From NCBI RefSeq assembly GCF_010435915.1, contig NZ_JAAFZH010000002.1:620001-684000 (forward strand): a stretch of DNA of 64,000 bases, in the 5' to 3' direction. Shown here piece after piece: positions 9,401 to 17,544 of the stretch (position 1 is the stretch's first letter; each line of letters starts with the position of its first letter). Under the pieces are notes generated by a model that did not search any database, was not told where the DNA came from, and saw only the letters and a program-made list of their open reading frames with translations. Origin of the DNA: Spirosoma terrae. Lineage in GTDB: Bacteria > Bacteroidota > Bacteroidia > Cytophagales > Spirosomataceae. The position numbers and the translations under genes are program-made.

Positions 9401-10728
9401 GAACCGAGGCTGGATTTTCCATCACTACGGGTTACGCGAATGTCGGATTAGGGGTGAGAGCCCTGTATGCGAATAAAGCTGGTCTGAATAACGTAGCAGT
9501 AGGCGACTCCGCTGGCTATCAGAATCTTGTATCCTCGAACACCTTTGTGGGGGCAAAAGCCGGCTTCTCCAATACGACAGGAATACAGGCTACCTTTATT
9601 GGTGATTCGGCCGGATTTTACAGCAATGGCCGGGCTAATACGTTTATTGGGTATCGTACAGGCGTAAACACTACTGCAGGGAATCTGAATACATTTTTGG
9701 GGGTACAGGCTGGCTTTAATAATACGACCGGCTCCAACAACCTGATTACGGGTACGAACGCGGGCTTCAATAATACAACGGGTTCGGCAAACATCTTTAT
9801 TGGCGATAATGCTGGTGCCGGAAATACAACTGGCGGTTCCAATATTTATCTGGGGGTTAATGCCGCTAATGCCGCTGGCGTAAATGGGGCCAGTAATGTA
9901 AGTATTGGCGTTGAATCGGGTAGGGGAAATGTAGGAGGGTCAACGAATACATTTCTTGGGTTCCGGGCCGATGCTGGAGCTGCCAATCTTATAAATGCAA
10001 CGGCTATTGGTGCAAATGCTAAAGTAACGGCCAACAATTCGCTTATATTAGGAAACAGTGCCAATGTAGGCATCGGAACTACGGCTCCTACGGCCAGACT
10101 TGAAGTCACGAGTGGCGTAGGGGGCAGTTCTGGGATTAAAATAACGAATTTGACGAGTGCGTCGCCAGCCAGTATTGCGGCCCGTAAATTCCTGACTGTA
10201 GATGCCGCTGGTAACATCGTCCTGGCTAGTCTGGCAGCCGGGGCTCGTGTGGGCGTGTCGGAAGATACAGCAGATGCACTCTGGCAACGTAACGGTGCTA
10301 CGTTGCAAAACACGGGTGGTGAGGCCGTTGTTATTGGCAATACCATCAGCAAATTACCCGCTGGTTATAAACTGTTTGTGGAAGAAGGAATTTTAACGGA
10401 GCGAGTAAAAGTTGCCATTAAAAACTCTGCTGACTGGGCTGATTACGTATTTGCCGCGAACTATACGCTAAAACCTTTAGCTGAGATAGAAGCATACGTA
10501 CGGAAGTACAAGCACTTACCTGGCATTCCTTCGGCAGAAGATGTAACAAAAGAGGGGTTAGATCTAGGCAAGATTAATGCCAAACTTTTAGAGAAAATCG
10601 AAGAGTTAACACTTTATAGTATTCAGTTAGAAAAGGTGAATAAATCTCAGGAGTTAGAGTTACAAGAAGTTAAACAAAGGTTGCTAAAGGTCGAGCAGAT
10701 GATCCAGGACCTTTTAAAGAATAAGTAG
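6436..10728 (+). CDS. Giant secreted protein: OB-like and nuclease-like domains fused to head repeats and C-terminal chaperone-like tail
   Basis: 1430 residues with a signal peptide ending near SATAQ (residue 25). Visible parts in order: an N-terminal beta-sandwich (about 30-240); an Ig-like repeat (250-360); an OB-like segment of the kind found in extracellular nucleases (about 365-560, with FYIQDATGGISVF); an endonuclease/exonuclease/phosphatase-like domain (about 575-880, with Glu635/636, HAKSG, GDFAD 787-791 and DHIIMS); an Ig-like linker; Gly/Asn/Thr-rich repeats of the NTTGxxNxFxG type (about 980-1200), as in trimeric adhesin heads; and a C-terminal region (about 1310-1430) with KHLPGIPSAEDV and a coiled coil, typical of Bacteroidota tail-fibre-like proteins. 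The expected SDH motif reads Ser873-Gly874-His875, so activity is doubtful. Probably a surface or secreted homotrimer. Confidence 0.8.
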   Translation: MDNLYGRLYLLFFLCVFFSVSATAQQSITTPGTSITQNFNTLPASGSAVFAQNTLIVGVHAERNGTGVSIVANDGSSNAGNIYSYGTGTNADRALGAISDGEVSSNVAYGIRLKNNTGATITSLQVRYVGEQWRNSGAAAQSITFAYLVSATPILTLSMPTNEAVPPGYTSVSALDFTSPVSGTSVAVGPIDGNAIVNRSVRTSLLTGLSVPPGSEIMLRWYDADHPGDDHGLAIDDVSIMALTSSSPSSVTLAATPSSITNLSTTVGIASAPATYTLTGRNITAPVTLSASAGIEISNAPTGAVYTPTISITPTAGNINAVVRVRLTGAAAGSISAVITHTTSNTAGPISTAVAVNGVVQNASIGIGTILQARSLPNRTSTATLPGGKVAGRVTVSSQFGGKLFYIQDATGGISVFNSTTAVGNQVQLGDSIQVAGPVNTYQGAREIDFTSYTIVSGAPQIPTPRLVRISQLPDYEGQLVNVQSTTIGGSGAAFATTTYPLLSASGTGLLFINGSSELNGASKPAGAVSVTAIVDHITSGTINVSQLVPRLLTDIAGASSVDQTCGGSVLSTDQTFDISTWNLDYFGASAGSVTCTTAPLNRPYNNQGPIDEEKQTRNVKTVLQKLNADIVVTEEVSDEARYASVVRSLPGSYSYVCSDKFSNYFQSDCDQIINSDGTIAGPGKYAQKVCVLYNRATVTPILAESKPLLADKYVYPGSNAWSSGRLPYLFVANITINGITRKIHVVGVHAKSGNTTSDYERRASDINDLKAELDRNYANANLIILGDFADQVNSSLTSGRPSSYSAFTADTGNYQIVTKPLETSSCVTFTTGASFVDHIIMSRALDSAYVPNSAAVFLPETGIEGPYTSTTSGHNPVLARFDLSTLPGPSAPLAVTLTMSPVVGGRTTLSAMATGGTPPYSYTFSGPGTITLTGNTATVTSLTSTGIQSFTVRVADAANQLVLATTNTSSVTGSNGTGVTGTNNLFAGTEAGFSITTGYANVGLGVRALYANKAGLNNVAVGDSAGYQNLVSSNTFVGAKAGFSNTTGIQATFIGDSAGFYSNGRANTFIGYRTGVNTTAGNLNTFLGVQAGFNNTTGSNNLITGTNAGFNNTTGSANIFIGDNAGAGNTTGGSNIYLGVNAANAAGVNGASNVSIGVESGRGNVGGSTNTFLGFRADAGAANLINATAIGANAKVTANNSLILGNSANVGIGTTAPTARLEVTSGVGGSSGIKITNLTSASPASIAARKFLTVDAAGNIVLASLAAGARVGVSEDTADALWQRNGATLQNTGGEAVVIGNTISKLPAGYKLFVEEGILTERVKVAIKNSADWADYVFAANYTLKPLAEIEAYVRKYKHLPGIPSAEDVTKEGLDLGKINAKLLEKIEELTLYSIQLEKVNKSQELELQEVKQRLLKVEQMIQDLLKNK

Positions 10729-10920
10729 CTTTGATTCGGGGTTAAAGCTATTGAGTTAAAGCCGTAATAGGTTGATCTTTAATTGATTAATAGTTGTCAA
10801 AAAAATAAAGTAGGAAAAAAATGCGTATATGAAGGTTTTGGCATACTATATGGTGTAATATGTCATGTCAATAACGTTCTACATGATCTACTTTCTTTTC
10901 AGCCATAAACTACCTCTTAA

Positions 10921-11268
10921 ATGAACCCACAACTACAAAATCACTTCCTTACGGTTATTGGTACTGCAATAACCGATCATCGGGTTATACAAATCAAGTA
11001 TAACAACGTTTGGCGCACTATAGAACCTTATATGGCTGGTTTACACAAGGAAAGCCAGATGCCCAGCCTTTACGGTTTCTGCCGTGATGTGACACCTACG
11101 CTCTACACAAAGACAGACAATCGCTGGCAGATTTTTTCATTCAGCGATATTGAAGACATAGAATTAACCTATTACGAATTCAACCCCCACCTCGAATATA
11201 CGGGGGCTAACGATCGGCTTCAGCCTGTTTACGTAAAATTGGCACCCAACCGAATTTTTAGTCGGTAG
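10921..11268 (+). CDS. WYL-domain-like hypothetical protein
   Basis: 115 residues. The pattern AITDHRVIQIKYNNVWRTIEPYMAGL, then LYGFC and RWQIFSFSDIEDIEL, resembles the Sm-like beta-barrel core of WYL domains (strand 'I.I.Y', 'R.IEPY', 'L.G.C.....R.F.L..I'). WYL domains sense nucleotide or nucleic-acid ligands in bacterial regulators, but this protein has no DNA-binding domain, so it may be a stand-alone ligand-binding protein. It is cytosolic and not in an obvious operon. The family call is from pattern resemblance only. Confidence 0.55.
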   Translation: MNPQLQNHFLTVIGTAITDHRVIQIKYNNVWRTIEPYMAGLHKESQMPSLYGFCRDVTPTLYTKTDNRWQIFSFSDIEDIELTYYEFNPHLEYTGANDRLQPVYVKLAPNRIFSR

Positions 11269-11325
11269 CGCAAAGCCAGCTAGAAAAACGTTTATTGATG
11301 GGGTTGTTTATCGAGAAATTATTTG

Positions 11326-11368
11326 ATGCCCGTTGCTACGTATATAGGCAACGGGCATTTTATTTTTT
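11326..11368 (+). terminator. Rho-independent terminator
   Basis: The 11-bp stem ATGCCCGTTGC / GCAACGGGCAT (11326-11336, 11348-11358) is followed by TTTATTTTTT. It ends transcription of the WYL-like gene. The rest of the gap 11269-11567 shows nothing else I can name. Confidence 0.85.
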
Positions 11369-11567
11369 GCTTTAGTTCTTTAAATGTGGTGAAAGAAATT
11401 ATTTGTTGGATAATTTAAATTCAAGGGCGGAGGTAGAAATGAGGAAACGGAAAAAGTGAGTTTAAGTGCTAAACAAAATAGCCTAATAGATGATTAATAG
11501 TTAATGAACCGTGTTCCCGGTTGCCTGTTGAATTTCTGATTCTGGGCTTAACAATTACTCAACGGCT

Positions 11568-13889
11568 ATGACAACGCATGCAACTGATTCGGTTGTTTGG
11601 ACCCACAACCCTAAAAATGTGGCCTTTATTGGCGATTACCTTCCTCGGCAATGCGGCATCGCTACGTTTACTTCTGATCTTTATAAGTCCTATAATTCAT
11701 TCATACCTAACTCCAGAGCAATGGTTGTATCGGTAAACGATACCCAGGAGGGTTATGATTATCCAAGTGAAGTACGATACGATTTCTATCAGCATGATCA
11801 GGAAGCCTACCGAAAAGCGGCTGAGTTCCTGAATGCAAAAGATACGGAAGTTGTTTGTCTGCAACATGAATATGGCATTTTTGGAGGGCCAGCAGGAAGT
11901 TATATCCTAACGCTTCTGCGTAACCTCACCATGCCCGTTGTAACTACGTTTCATACTATTCTGAAAAACCCGAATGAAGAACAGTTACTGGTCCTGAAAA
12001 GCATTGCTGATCTTTCTTCGAGGGTGATTTGTATGTCGGAGAAAGGCCGGGATTTTTTGATCAATATCTACGAGATACCCGAAGAAAAAATCGACCTGAT
12101 TCCGCATGGTATTCCCGATATGCCATTTGTTGATCCGCATTTCCACAAGGACCGTTTCGGCATGGAAGGCAAACAAACTCTGTTGACGTTTGGACTTTTG
12201 TCGCCAAACAAGGGTATTGAAAACGTAATTCGGGCGTTACCACGTATCGTAGAACGTTTTCCGAATCTGGTCTATATGGTTCTGGGAGCTACCCATCCTC
12301 ACCTGATCCGTCATGAAGGAGAAGCGTATCGGGATAGCCTTACCAAACTGGCTGCTGACTGTGGGGTTCTTGAGAATGTTCGGTTCTATAATGAATTTGC
12401 AGAGCTGAATGATTTGCTGGAATACCTGGGTGCCGCCGACATTTATATTACACCTTATCTCAATCCTGCTCAGATTACGTCAGGAACCTTATCGTATGCA
12501 TTTGGTTGCGGCAAGGCAGTTGTATCGACGCCCTACTGGCATGCAGAAGAATTACTGGCCGATGGACGTGGAGTGCTGGTTCCGTTTGGGGACTCAGACG
12601 CCATTGCCGACCAGATCATTAATCTACTGGCCGACGAGCCCGCCCGTCATGCTATGCGTAAAAAAGGGTATATGATGGGCCGCGACATGATTTGGGAGCG
12701 CGTCATTCAGGAGTATGCCGGATCGTTTGCTAAAGCCCGTCGCGAGCGGATGAGTACAATCAATAATCAGACGCCATACGATATGGGTGGTAACGGTAGT
12801 TCGGCCTATAAATTACCGGCTTTACGGCTGGATCATCTCTTCCGCCTGACCGATTCTACCGGGATTGCACAGCATGCGCGCTTTCATCTGCCTTTTTATG
12901 AAGAAGGCTACTGCACGGACGATAATGCCAGAGCACTGATTCTTGCGCTTATGGTCCAGGAGGCCGGTTTGGGAAGTCAGAAACTAGCGCAGGCATCCGA
13001 TGATTATTGTGCTTTTCTAAATCACGCTTATACGGACGATTATCGACGCTTCCGCAATTTTATGAGCTATGATCGTCGCTGGCTCGAAGAGGTTGGTTCG
13101 GACGATAGTACCGGACGTACTATTTGGGCATTAGGCGTTTGTATTGGGCGAGCCGTTGATCGAAATACGTCTACCTGGGCTATGAGCCTTATGGAAAAAG
13201 TACTGCCATCCGTCACGGATATGTCGTCGCCAAGAGCCTGGGCGTTTGCCTTACTTGGTATTTATGAATATCAGAAAAAATTCAACGACGACCGTCTGGC
13301 GAAAACCATTCAACGGCAGTTACTGGATAAATTAATGTTCCGTTACACCGAAACGGCAACCGATGAGTGGCCCTGGTTCGAAAACGTACTGTCGTATGAT
13401 AACGCCGTACTGGCCCACGTACTAATCCGATCCGGTGTGTCGCATTTAGCTGAAATAGGTTTAAAATCGTTACGTTGGCTGGTGGATTTGCAGACGTCTG
13501 AACGCGGTCATTTTCAGCCTATCGGTTCCAATGGATTCTACACAAAAGGCCAAACTCGGGCTTATTTTGACCAGCAACCGTTGGAAGCGCAGAGCACGGT
13601 TTCGGCTTGTCTGGCGGCTTTTGAGCTAACGGGCGATGAGCAGTGGCATCGGACTGCCATTCGGGTATTCAAGTGGTTCTCTGGTTTAAATGATTTAGGG
13701 TTGCCCCTGTACGATACGCAAACGGGCGGTTGTCGCGATGGTTTGCATATTGACCGGGTTAATCAGAATCAGGGAGCTGAGTCCACATTGTCGTATCTCC
13801 TGGCATTAGCCGAATTATATAGTGTTCAGAAACAGCGGAAAGAAGTTAAATCCGTAAATGTCGCTATTTCTTCACTCGTAAACGGATAA
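11568..13889 (+). CDS. GT4-family glycosyltransferase fused to an alpha/alpha-barrel-like C-terminal domain
   Basis: 773 residues. The N-terminal part (about 1-400) is a GT-B glycosyltransferase: FIGDYLPRQCGIATFTSDLY at the nucleotide-binding start, VTTFHTIL, IPHGIPD, LLTFGLLSPNKGIE and the family Glu region GCGKAVVSTPYWHAEELLADGRG. The second half (about 430-760) is helical, with CTDDNARALI, WPWFENVLSYDNA and HRTAIRVFKWF, resembling (alpha/alpha) toroids of glycoside-active proteins. It is paired with the GH130 gene 94 bases downstream on the same strand, a pairing suggesting synthesis or turnover of a mannose-containing glycan. The sugar donor and acceptor are unknown. Cytosolic; no signal peptide. 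Confidence 0.85.
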   Translation: MTTHATDSVVWTHNPKNVAFIGDYLPRQCGIATFTSDLYKSYNSFIPNSRAMVVSVNDTQEGYDYPSEVRYDFYQHDQEAYRKAAEFLNAKDTEVVCLQHEYGIFGGPAGSYILTLLRNLTMPVVTTFHTILKNPNEEQLLVLKSIADLSSRVICMSEKGRDFLINIYEIPEEKIDLIPHGIPDMPFVDPHFHKDRFGMEGKQTLLTFGLLSPNKGIENVIRALPRIVERFPNLVYMVLGATHPHLIRHEGEAYRDSLTKLAADCGVLENVRFYNEFAELNDLLEYLGAADIYITPYLNPAQITSGTLSYAFGCGKAVVSTPYWHAEELLADGRGVLVPFGDSDAIADQIINLLADEPARHAMRKKGYMMGRDMIWERVIQEYAGSFAKARRERMSTINNQTPYDMGGNGSSAYKLPALRLDHLFRLTDSTGIAQHARFHLPFYEEGYCTDDNARALILALMVQEAGLGSQKLAQASDDYCAFLNHAYTDDYRRFRNFMSYDRRWLEEVGSDDSTGRTIWALGVCIGRAVDRNTSTWAMSLMEKVLPSVTDMSSPRAWAFALLGIYEYQKKFNDDRLAKTIQRQLLDKLMFRYTETATDEWPWFENVLSYDNAVLAHVLIRSGVSHLAEIGLKSLRWLVDLQTSERGHFQPIGSNGFYTKGQTRAYFDQQPLEAQSTVSACLAAFELTGDEQWHRTAIRVFKWFSGLNDLGLPLYDTQTGGCRDGLHIDRVNQNQGAESTLSYLLALAELYSVQKQRKEVKSVNVAISSLVNG

Positions 13890-13894
13890 GAATT

Positions 13895-13968
13895 AAATAA
13901 TCGGATCGTTGACTGATTGAATGTAAGCGTAATCGCCTAAATTCAACCAATCAACGATCTGATCATTT
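13895..13968 (+). repeat. Imperfect inverted repeat in the GT4-GH130 spacer
   Basis: Arms of 28 bases (13895-13922 and 13941-13968) pair with about three mismatches. The repeat fills most of the 94-base spacer between the two genes. It may be a processing or attenuation hairpin within the transcript, or a dispersed Cytophagales intergenic repeat. Confidence 0.6.
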
Positions 13969-13983
13969 AGTAACGTAACATAG

Positions 13984-15477
13984 ATGAGTATAAAAGCAAC
14001 TCGTACTGGCATTGTGCTACGGCCCGACCCTACACGTGTTCTGTTTCGCCCATTTGAACTAGGAGGCACCACTCGCACATTAAAAATTATTGCTCGGGTT
14101 GGCGGAATGACCGACGAAGAAGTAGCTCTGAAACTTGACGAAGTTATTCGGGAATTTGGCGGACGTCACTACAAACTGGAGCGTTTTTTATTACAGCGAT
14201 TTGAGCAGATTAAGCCGCAATTGCTGACTGATGAGCCCCTGACATTGGAGCGAAAGCTGCTTTTAGGGGCTTATTTTACAATGGAGTACTCGCTCGAATC
14301 GGCGGCTCTGTTTAATCCCTCCATGATCTGGCATCCCGATCAGACGAACGTCCCACCGGGCTATAAACGATTTATTCTAAGTCTGAGAGCTACCGGTGAA
14401 GGACACGTATCGTCGATATCCTTTCGGATGGGGTATATTGACGAAGAAGGTAAAATCGTGTTGCGCAAACCATCACGCTACGTTACGTCGCCCGAAATCG
14501 TCCCCAATCATCGGTTCAACCGGGCCCAGTTCGAGCGGAAACTCTACGAACTTCGGCTCGAAAACAGTATTCAGGAAAAAATGATGATCGGGCTGGGCGA
14601 CGAGTTTAGTTTGCCCGAACTCGAACAGCAAATAAAGCGCGTTTCTGCTCAGTATCGATATAATGCTGAGTACGAGACCATTGCCAGTGGTTTGCTGGCC
14701 TTGGCAAAGTCGAATTATGAAATTCACTTCGAAGAAGACCAAAGCCTCGACGAACGTTGTATTTTCCCTACCTCGCCTAATGAAACAAATGGAATTGAAG
14801 ATGCGCGGTTTGTGCAGTTCACCGACGATGACGGCGAAGTAACGTATTACGCTACGTACACTGCTTATAATGGTCGAGTTACCTTTCCTCAATTGCTCGA
14901 AACTAAGGACTTTACGCATTTCACCGTCAGTACGTTAAATGGGGCCGAAGTATCAAACAAAGGTATGGCGCTGTTTCCAAGAAAAATTGATGGACGCTAC
15001 GTCATGATTTCCCGTCAGGATGGCGAAAACATCTATCTGATGTATTCTGAAGACCTGTACTTCTGGCAAACAAAAGAACTTCTGTTAAAACCGACGTATC
15101 ATTGGGAATACGTCCAGCTAGGAAACTGCGGATCGCCTATTGAAACCGAAGCCGGTTGGCTGGTGTTGAGCCACGGCGTAGGGCCTATGCGTAAATACGC
15201 GATTGGTGCCTTTCTGTTAGATTTGAATGACCCCAGTATTGTGATTGGCCGAACAACAGAGCCCTTACTGAGTCCGGACGAAAACGAACGGGAGGGATAT
15301 GTGCCGAACGTAGTGTATAGCTGTGGCGGATTAATCAATGGCCGTGAACTGATCATACCCTATGCCATGTCTGACTATGCCAGCAGTTTTGCTACGGTAA
15401 ATGTCGATGAATTACTGGCTGAACTCACCAGCAAAAGTAAACCGGAAACAATCACCTCAACGGAAACGATTTCGTAA
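13984..15477 (+). CDS. GH130 family glycosidase/phosphorylase
   Basis: 497 residues. The five-bladed propeller signatures of GH130 are visible: GIEDARFVQF followed by YYATYTAYNG in the centre, FPRKIDGRYVMISRQDGENIYLMYS, and near the C-terminus VPNVVYSCGGLINGRELIIPYAMSD. GH130 enzymes phosphorolyse or hydrolyse beta-mannosides (mannosyl-glucose, mannosyl-GlcNAc, mannobiose). The substrate here cannot be fixed from sequence. It is longer than the usual 330-400 residues because of an N-terminal extension of about 120 residues. No signal peptide is seen, so it acts in the cytosol. It follows the GT4 gene and is probably co-transcribed. Confidence 0.85.
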   Translation: MSIKATRTGIVLRPDPTRVLFRPFELGGTTRTLKIIARVGGMTDEEVALKLDEVIREFGGRHYKLERFLLQRFEQIKPQLLTDEPLTLERKLLLGAYFTMEYSLESAALFNPSMIWHPDQTNVPPGYKRFILSLRATGEGHVSSISFRMGYIDEEGKIVLRKPSRYVTSPEIVPNHRFNRAQFERKLYELRLENSIQEKMMIGLGDEFSLPELEQQIKRVSAQYRYNAEYETIASGLLALAKSNYEIHFEEDQSLDERCIFPTSPNETNGIEDARFVQFTDDDGEVTYYATYTAYNGRVTFPQLLETKDFTHFTVSTLNGAEVSNKGMALFPRKIDGRYVMISRQDGENIYLMYSEDLYFWQTKELLLKPTYHWEYVQLGNCGSPIETEAGWLVLSHGVGPMRKYAIGAFLLDLNDPSIVIGRTTEPLLSPDENEREGYVPNVVYSCGGLINGRELIIPYAMSDYASSFATVNVDELLAELTSKSKPETITSTETIS

Positions 15478-15504
15478 TTGAATAGAGTCTGAAGGCAGGT
15501 TTAT

Positions 15505-15577
15505 AATAAATGCATTCGGGCAAGTAGAGGCAGCTTCTCAAACCTGTCTTTACTTGCCCGAATGCATTTATTTTTTT
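15505..15577 (+). terminator. Long hairpin terminator after GH130
   Basis: A perfect 22-bp stem (15505-15526 with 15551-15572) overlaps and is followed by a run of seven Ts. It closes the GT4-GH130 unit. Confidence 0.85.
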
Positions 15578-15623
15578 ATTAATTTGTATTTGAAATATAT
15601 TATTTGATTTACTTGTTGGGCTA

Positions 15624-15872
15624 ATGGTTCCAGTCTGGATTCTACGTACCGCAATTGTTGTTTGCATAATAACTATTTTCTATCTTTTTTCTACCATCGG
15701 GCAATATGAGATTCATACAGTATATGCAATAAGTGCTACTGTGTATATTGTTTCTGTTGTTGGTTTTTTTCTGTATCTCCAACGATTTTTCGGAAACTGG
15801 CGAAAATCATTACCCATTACGTTGGGGTTGGTTTTATTTAGTATTTTGGTGTGGCTGTTAATTAAAGAATAA
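15624..15872 (+). CDS. Small membrane protein, unknown
   Basis: 82 residues with three hydrophobic segments at about residues 5-24, 31-51 and 62-79 (WILRTAIVVCIITIFYLF; VYIVSVVGFFLYL; LGLVLFSILVWLL). No family is recognised. It lies between the GH130 terminator and the SusD end on its own strand. Codon use looks ordinary and hydrophobicity is consistent throughout, which supports a real gene, but there is no other evidence. Confidence 0.5.
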   Translation: MVPVWILRTAIVVCIITIFYLFSTIGQYEIHTVYAISATVYIVSVVGFFLYLQRFFGNWRKSLPITLGLVLFSILVWLLIKE

Positions 15873-15944
15873 AAGCAGAAAGGGTTATTTTAGGTATTTC
15901 ATTCACTAGATTCTAGCGCTCGATGAATACCTAGAGGACAAAAC

Positions 15945-15981
15945 AAAAAGAGGGGGCCGAAAGTATCGGCCCCCTCTTTTT
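15945..15981. terminator. Bidirectional terminator after susD
   Basis: A 16-bp GC-rich stem with A and T tracts on both sides (arms 15945-15960 and 15966-15981) ends the minus-strand susC-susD unit and can also stop plus-strand transcription. Confidence 0.85.
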
Positions 15982-15999
15982 GTGTAGAAAGACAGAACG

Positions 16000-17472
16000 C
16001 TATTTCTTATCCCACCATACACGGGTGTACTGATCATCTTTACCCTGACTAGCTGTTACGGCGGCATAGTTAGCCGCGTTCAGCGTCGTTTCGGTTACAG
16101 GGTAAGCCAGACGACGAGGTATATCAGTTCCACCATTTAGCGGGCTTGGCGATGGTTTCAGGGTTGGATAACCGGTCCGGCGCCATTCGCTCCAGGCTTC
16201 AGTACCCTGGAAGAAAAGAGCGACCCAACGCTGATTGCTGATCAGCTCGATTGCTTTAGCGTCCGTATAGGCTACGTCAGGCTGCGCGATATACGTAGCG
16301 AACGTAGCATCCGAAAACGCTGAGCCCAGCCACTGCTGCATCGACGCTTTAATGGCCGATTCGTACAACGTTTTGGCATCGCCCGCTATCCAGCCCAGTT
16401 TAGCCGCTTCAGCCTGCGCAAATAGCACCTGGGCGTAAGTCATCAGGTTGACTGGGGCCGTTTGGGCGCTAATTGCTGAACCAGCCAGCGAATAATCCTG
16501 CGCTTTACCGGGAGCCGGGAAAACGCCATAGGGTGCTCCTACGATTTCGCCCTTAAGATTTGGCGCGGCATAAACAGGTAAACGCGGATCACTCAATTTT
16601 TTGAGATAATCGACAAACGTACTGCTCAGTGCGAAATCCTTACGGTTCGACCGAACATAGTTGGCGTACAATGGATTCTCGTTGTTGGCATCAGCCAAAA
16701 ACTTGTACTGTACATTGTCGGCGTTAGATGCCAATACACCATCGGCCAGAGCAGCCGCAAATTCGGCTTTTCCGGTGGCCGGATCAACTTTCGACAGACG
16801 TAGCGCAGCAATCAGACGTAACGAAGCCGCAAACTTTTTCCAGCGCGTAGCATTGCTCGACAACAGGATATCGCCTGATACAGTCGCTCCGCCATCGAAC
16901 TGAGCAGCCGCAGCCTTCCATTCCTTAAACAGGTCTGTGTAGATAGCCTGCTGCTTGTCGAAAGCGGGCGAGAAATTCTGGTCACCTTTCAGTGCCTGCG
17001 TGTAGGGAATATCGCCCCACCGATCAGTCATGAACTGATAGATGTATGCCTTCAGAATACGGGCAATCGCAATCTGATTAGCATTAGAGCCATACGTAGC
17101 AGCGCCACCGCGTGTTGCCTCATTTGTATTCTGATCAATTACCTGCTGGAGGTCTACCAGTGCGCCCGTATTAGCGCCTGACCCCGAAGCGCCGTAAATG
17201 GTATTGTAGCTAAAGTTGATGGTTTTATACCGCGAGTCCTCAATGTAGGTAACATCAGAAAACTGTTGTACGTACAGAGCAGGAGCGATATTAAAGCCAC
17301 CAGGACCAACCTGCGAGTTTAACGTACCAACGACGCGTTCGGCACCGGTCATCAAACTGGCTGTATTCGGAAATAGAGCGCTGTTGGGGCTCACGTTCAT
17401 ATCCCCAAAATCATTGCAGGCAACGGTTGTTACCAATAGGCCCGCAAGAAGCGTGTATGTATATCCTTTCAT
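16000..17472 (-). CDS. SusD/RagB-family nutrient-binding outer membrane lipoprotein
   Basis: 490 residues. A lipoprotein signal peptide ends at Cys19 (LLVTTVACND). The N-terminal region (NDFGDMNVSPNSALFPNTASLMTGAERVVG) and segments such as RILKAYIYQFMTDRWGDIPYTQAL are typical of the SusD-like_2 branch, an all-helical TPR scaffold. It sits on the cell surface as the lid of a SusC channel and captures substrate. The partner susC lies 72 bases upstream in the same orientation. Substrate class is unknown, because no glycoside hydrolase or peptidase is co-located. Transcription ends at the strong hairpin at 15945-15981. Confidence 0.93.
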   Translation of the reverse strand: MKGYTYTLLAGLLVTTVACNDFGDMNVSPNSALFPNTASLMTGAERVVGTLNSQVGPGGFNIAPALYVQQFSDVTYIEDSRYKTINFSYNTIYGASGSGANTGALVDLQQVIDQNTNEATRGGAATYGSNANQIAIARILKAYIYQFMTDRWGDIPYTQALKGDQNFSPAFDKQQAIYTDLFKEWKAAAAQFDGGATVSGDILLSSNATRWKKFAASLRLIAALRLSKVDPATGKAEFAAALADGVLASNADNVQYKFLADANNENPLYANYVRSNRKDFALSSTFVDYLKKLSDPRLPVYAAPNLKGEIVGAPYGVFPAPGKAQDYSLAGSAISAQTAPVNLMTYAQVLFAQAEAAKLGWIAGDAKTLYESAIKASMQQWLGSAFSDATFATYIAQPDVAYTDAKAIELISNQRWVALFFQGTEAWSEWRRTGYPTLKPSPSPLNGGTDIPRRLAYPVTETTLNAANYAAVTASQGKDDQYTRVWWDKK

Positions 17473-17544
17473 TGTTTCTTACTATCGTTTTTAAACGCAC
17501 AGCTCATGTATCCTATTCGGATAAACTCTGCTGTTTTTGTTTGT

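Noticed and set aside
9361..10080. Tandem Gly/Asn/Thr repeats as a possible CRISPR or satellite array
   Set aside because: The repeats are in frame, degenerate at the DNA level and encode head-type protein repeats.
9846..10352. 168-codon open frame on the minus strand inside the giant secreted-protein gene
   Set aside because: It runs antisense to a repeat-rich coding region whose low complexity keeps the opposite strand open. Its translation is an Ala/Pro/Leu-biased shadow with no recognisable family.
15452..15667. Minus-strand frame across the GH130 end
   Set aside because: It is interrupted by the terminator hairpin region and lacks coding character.
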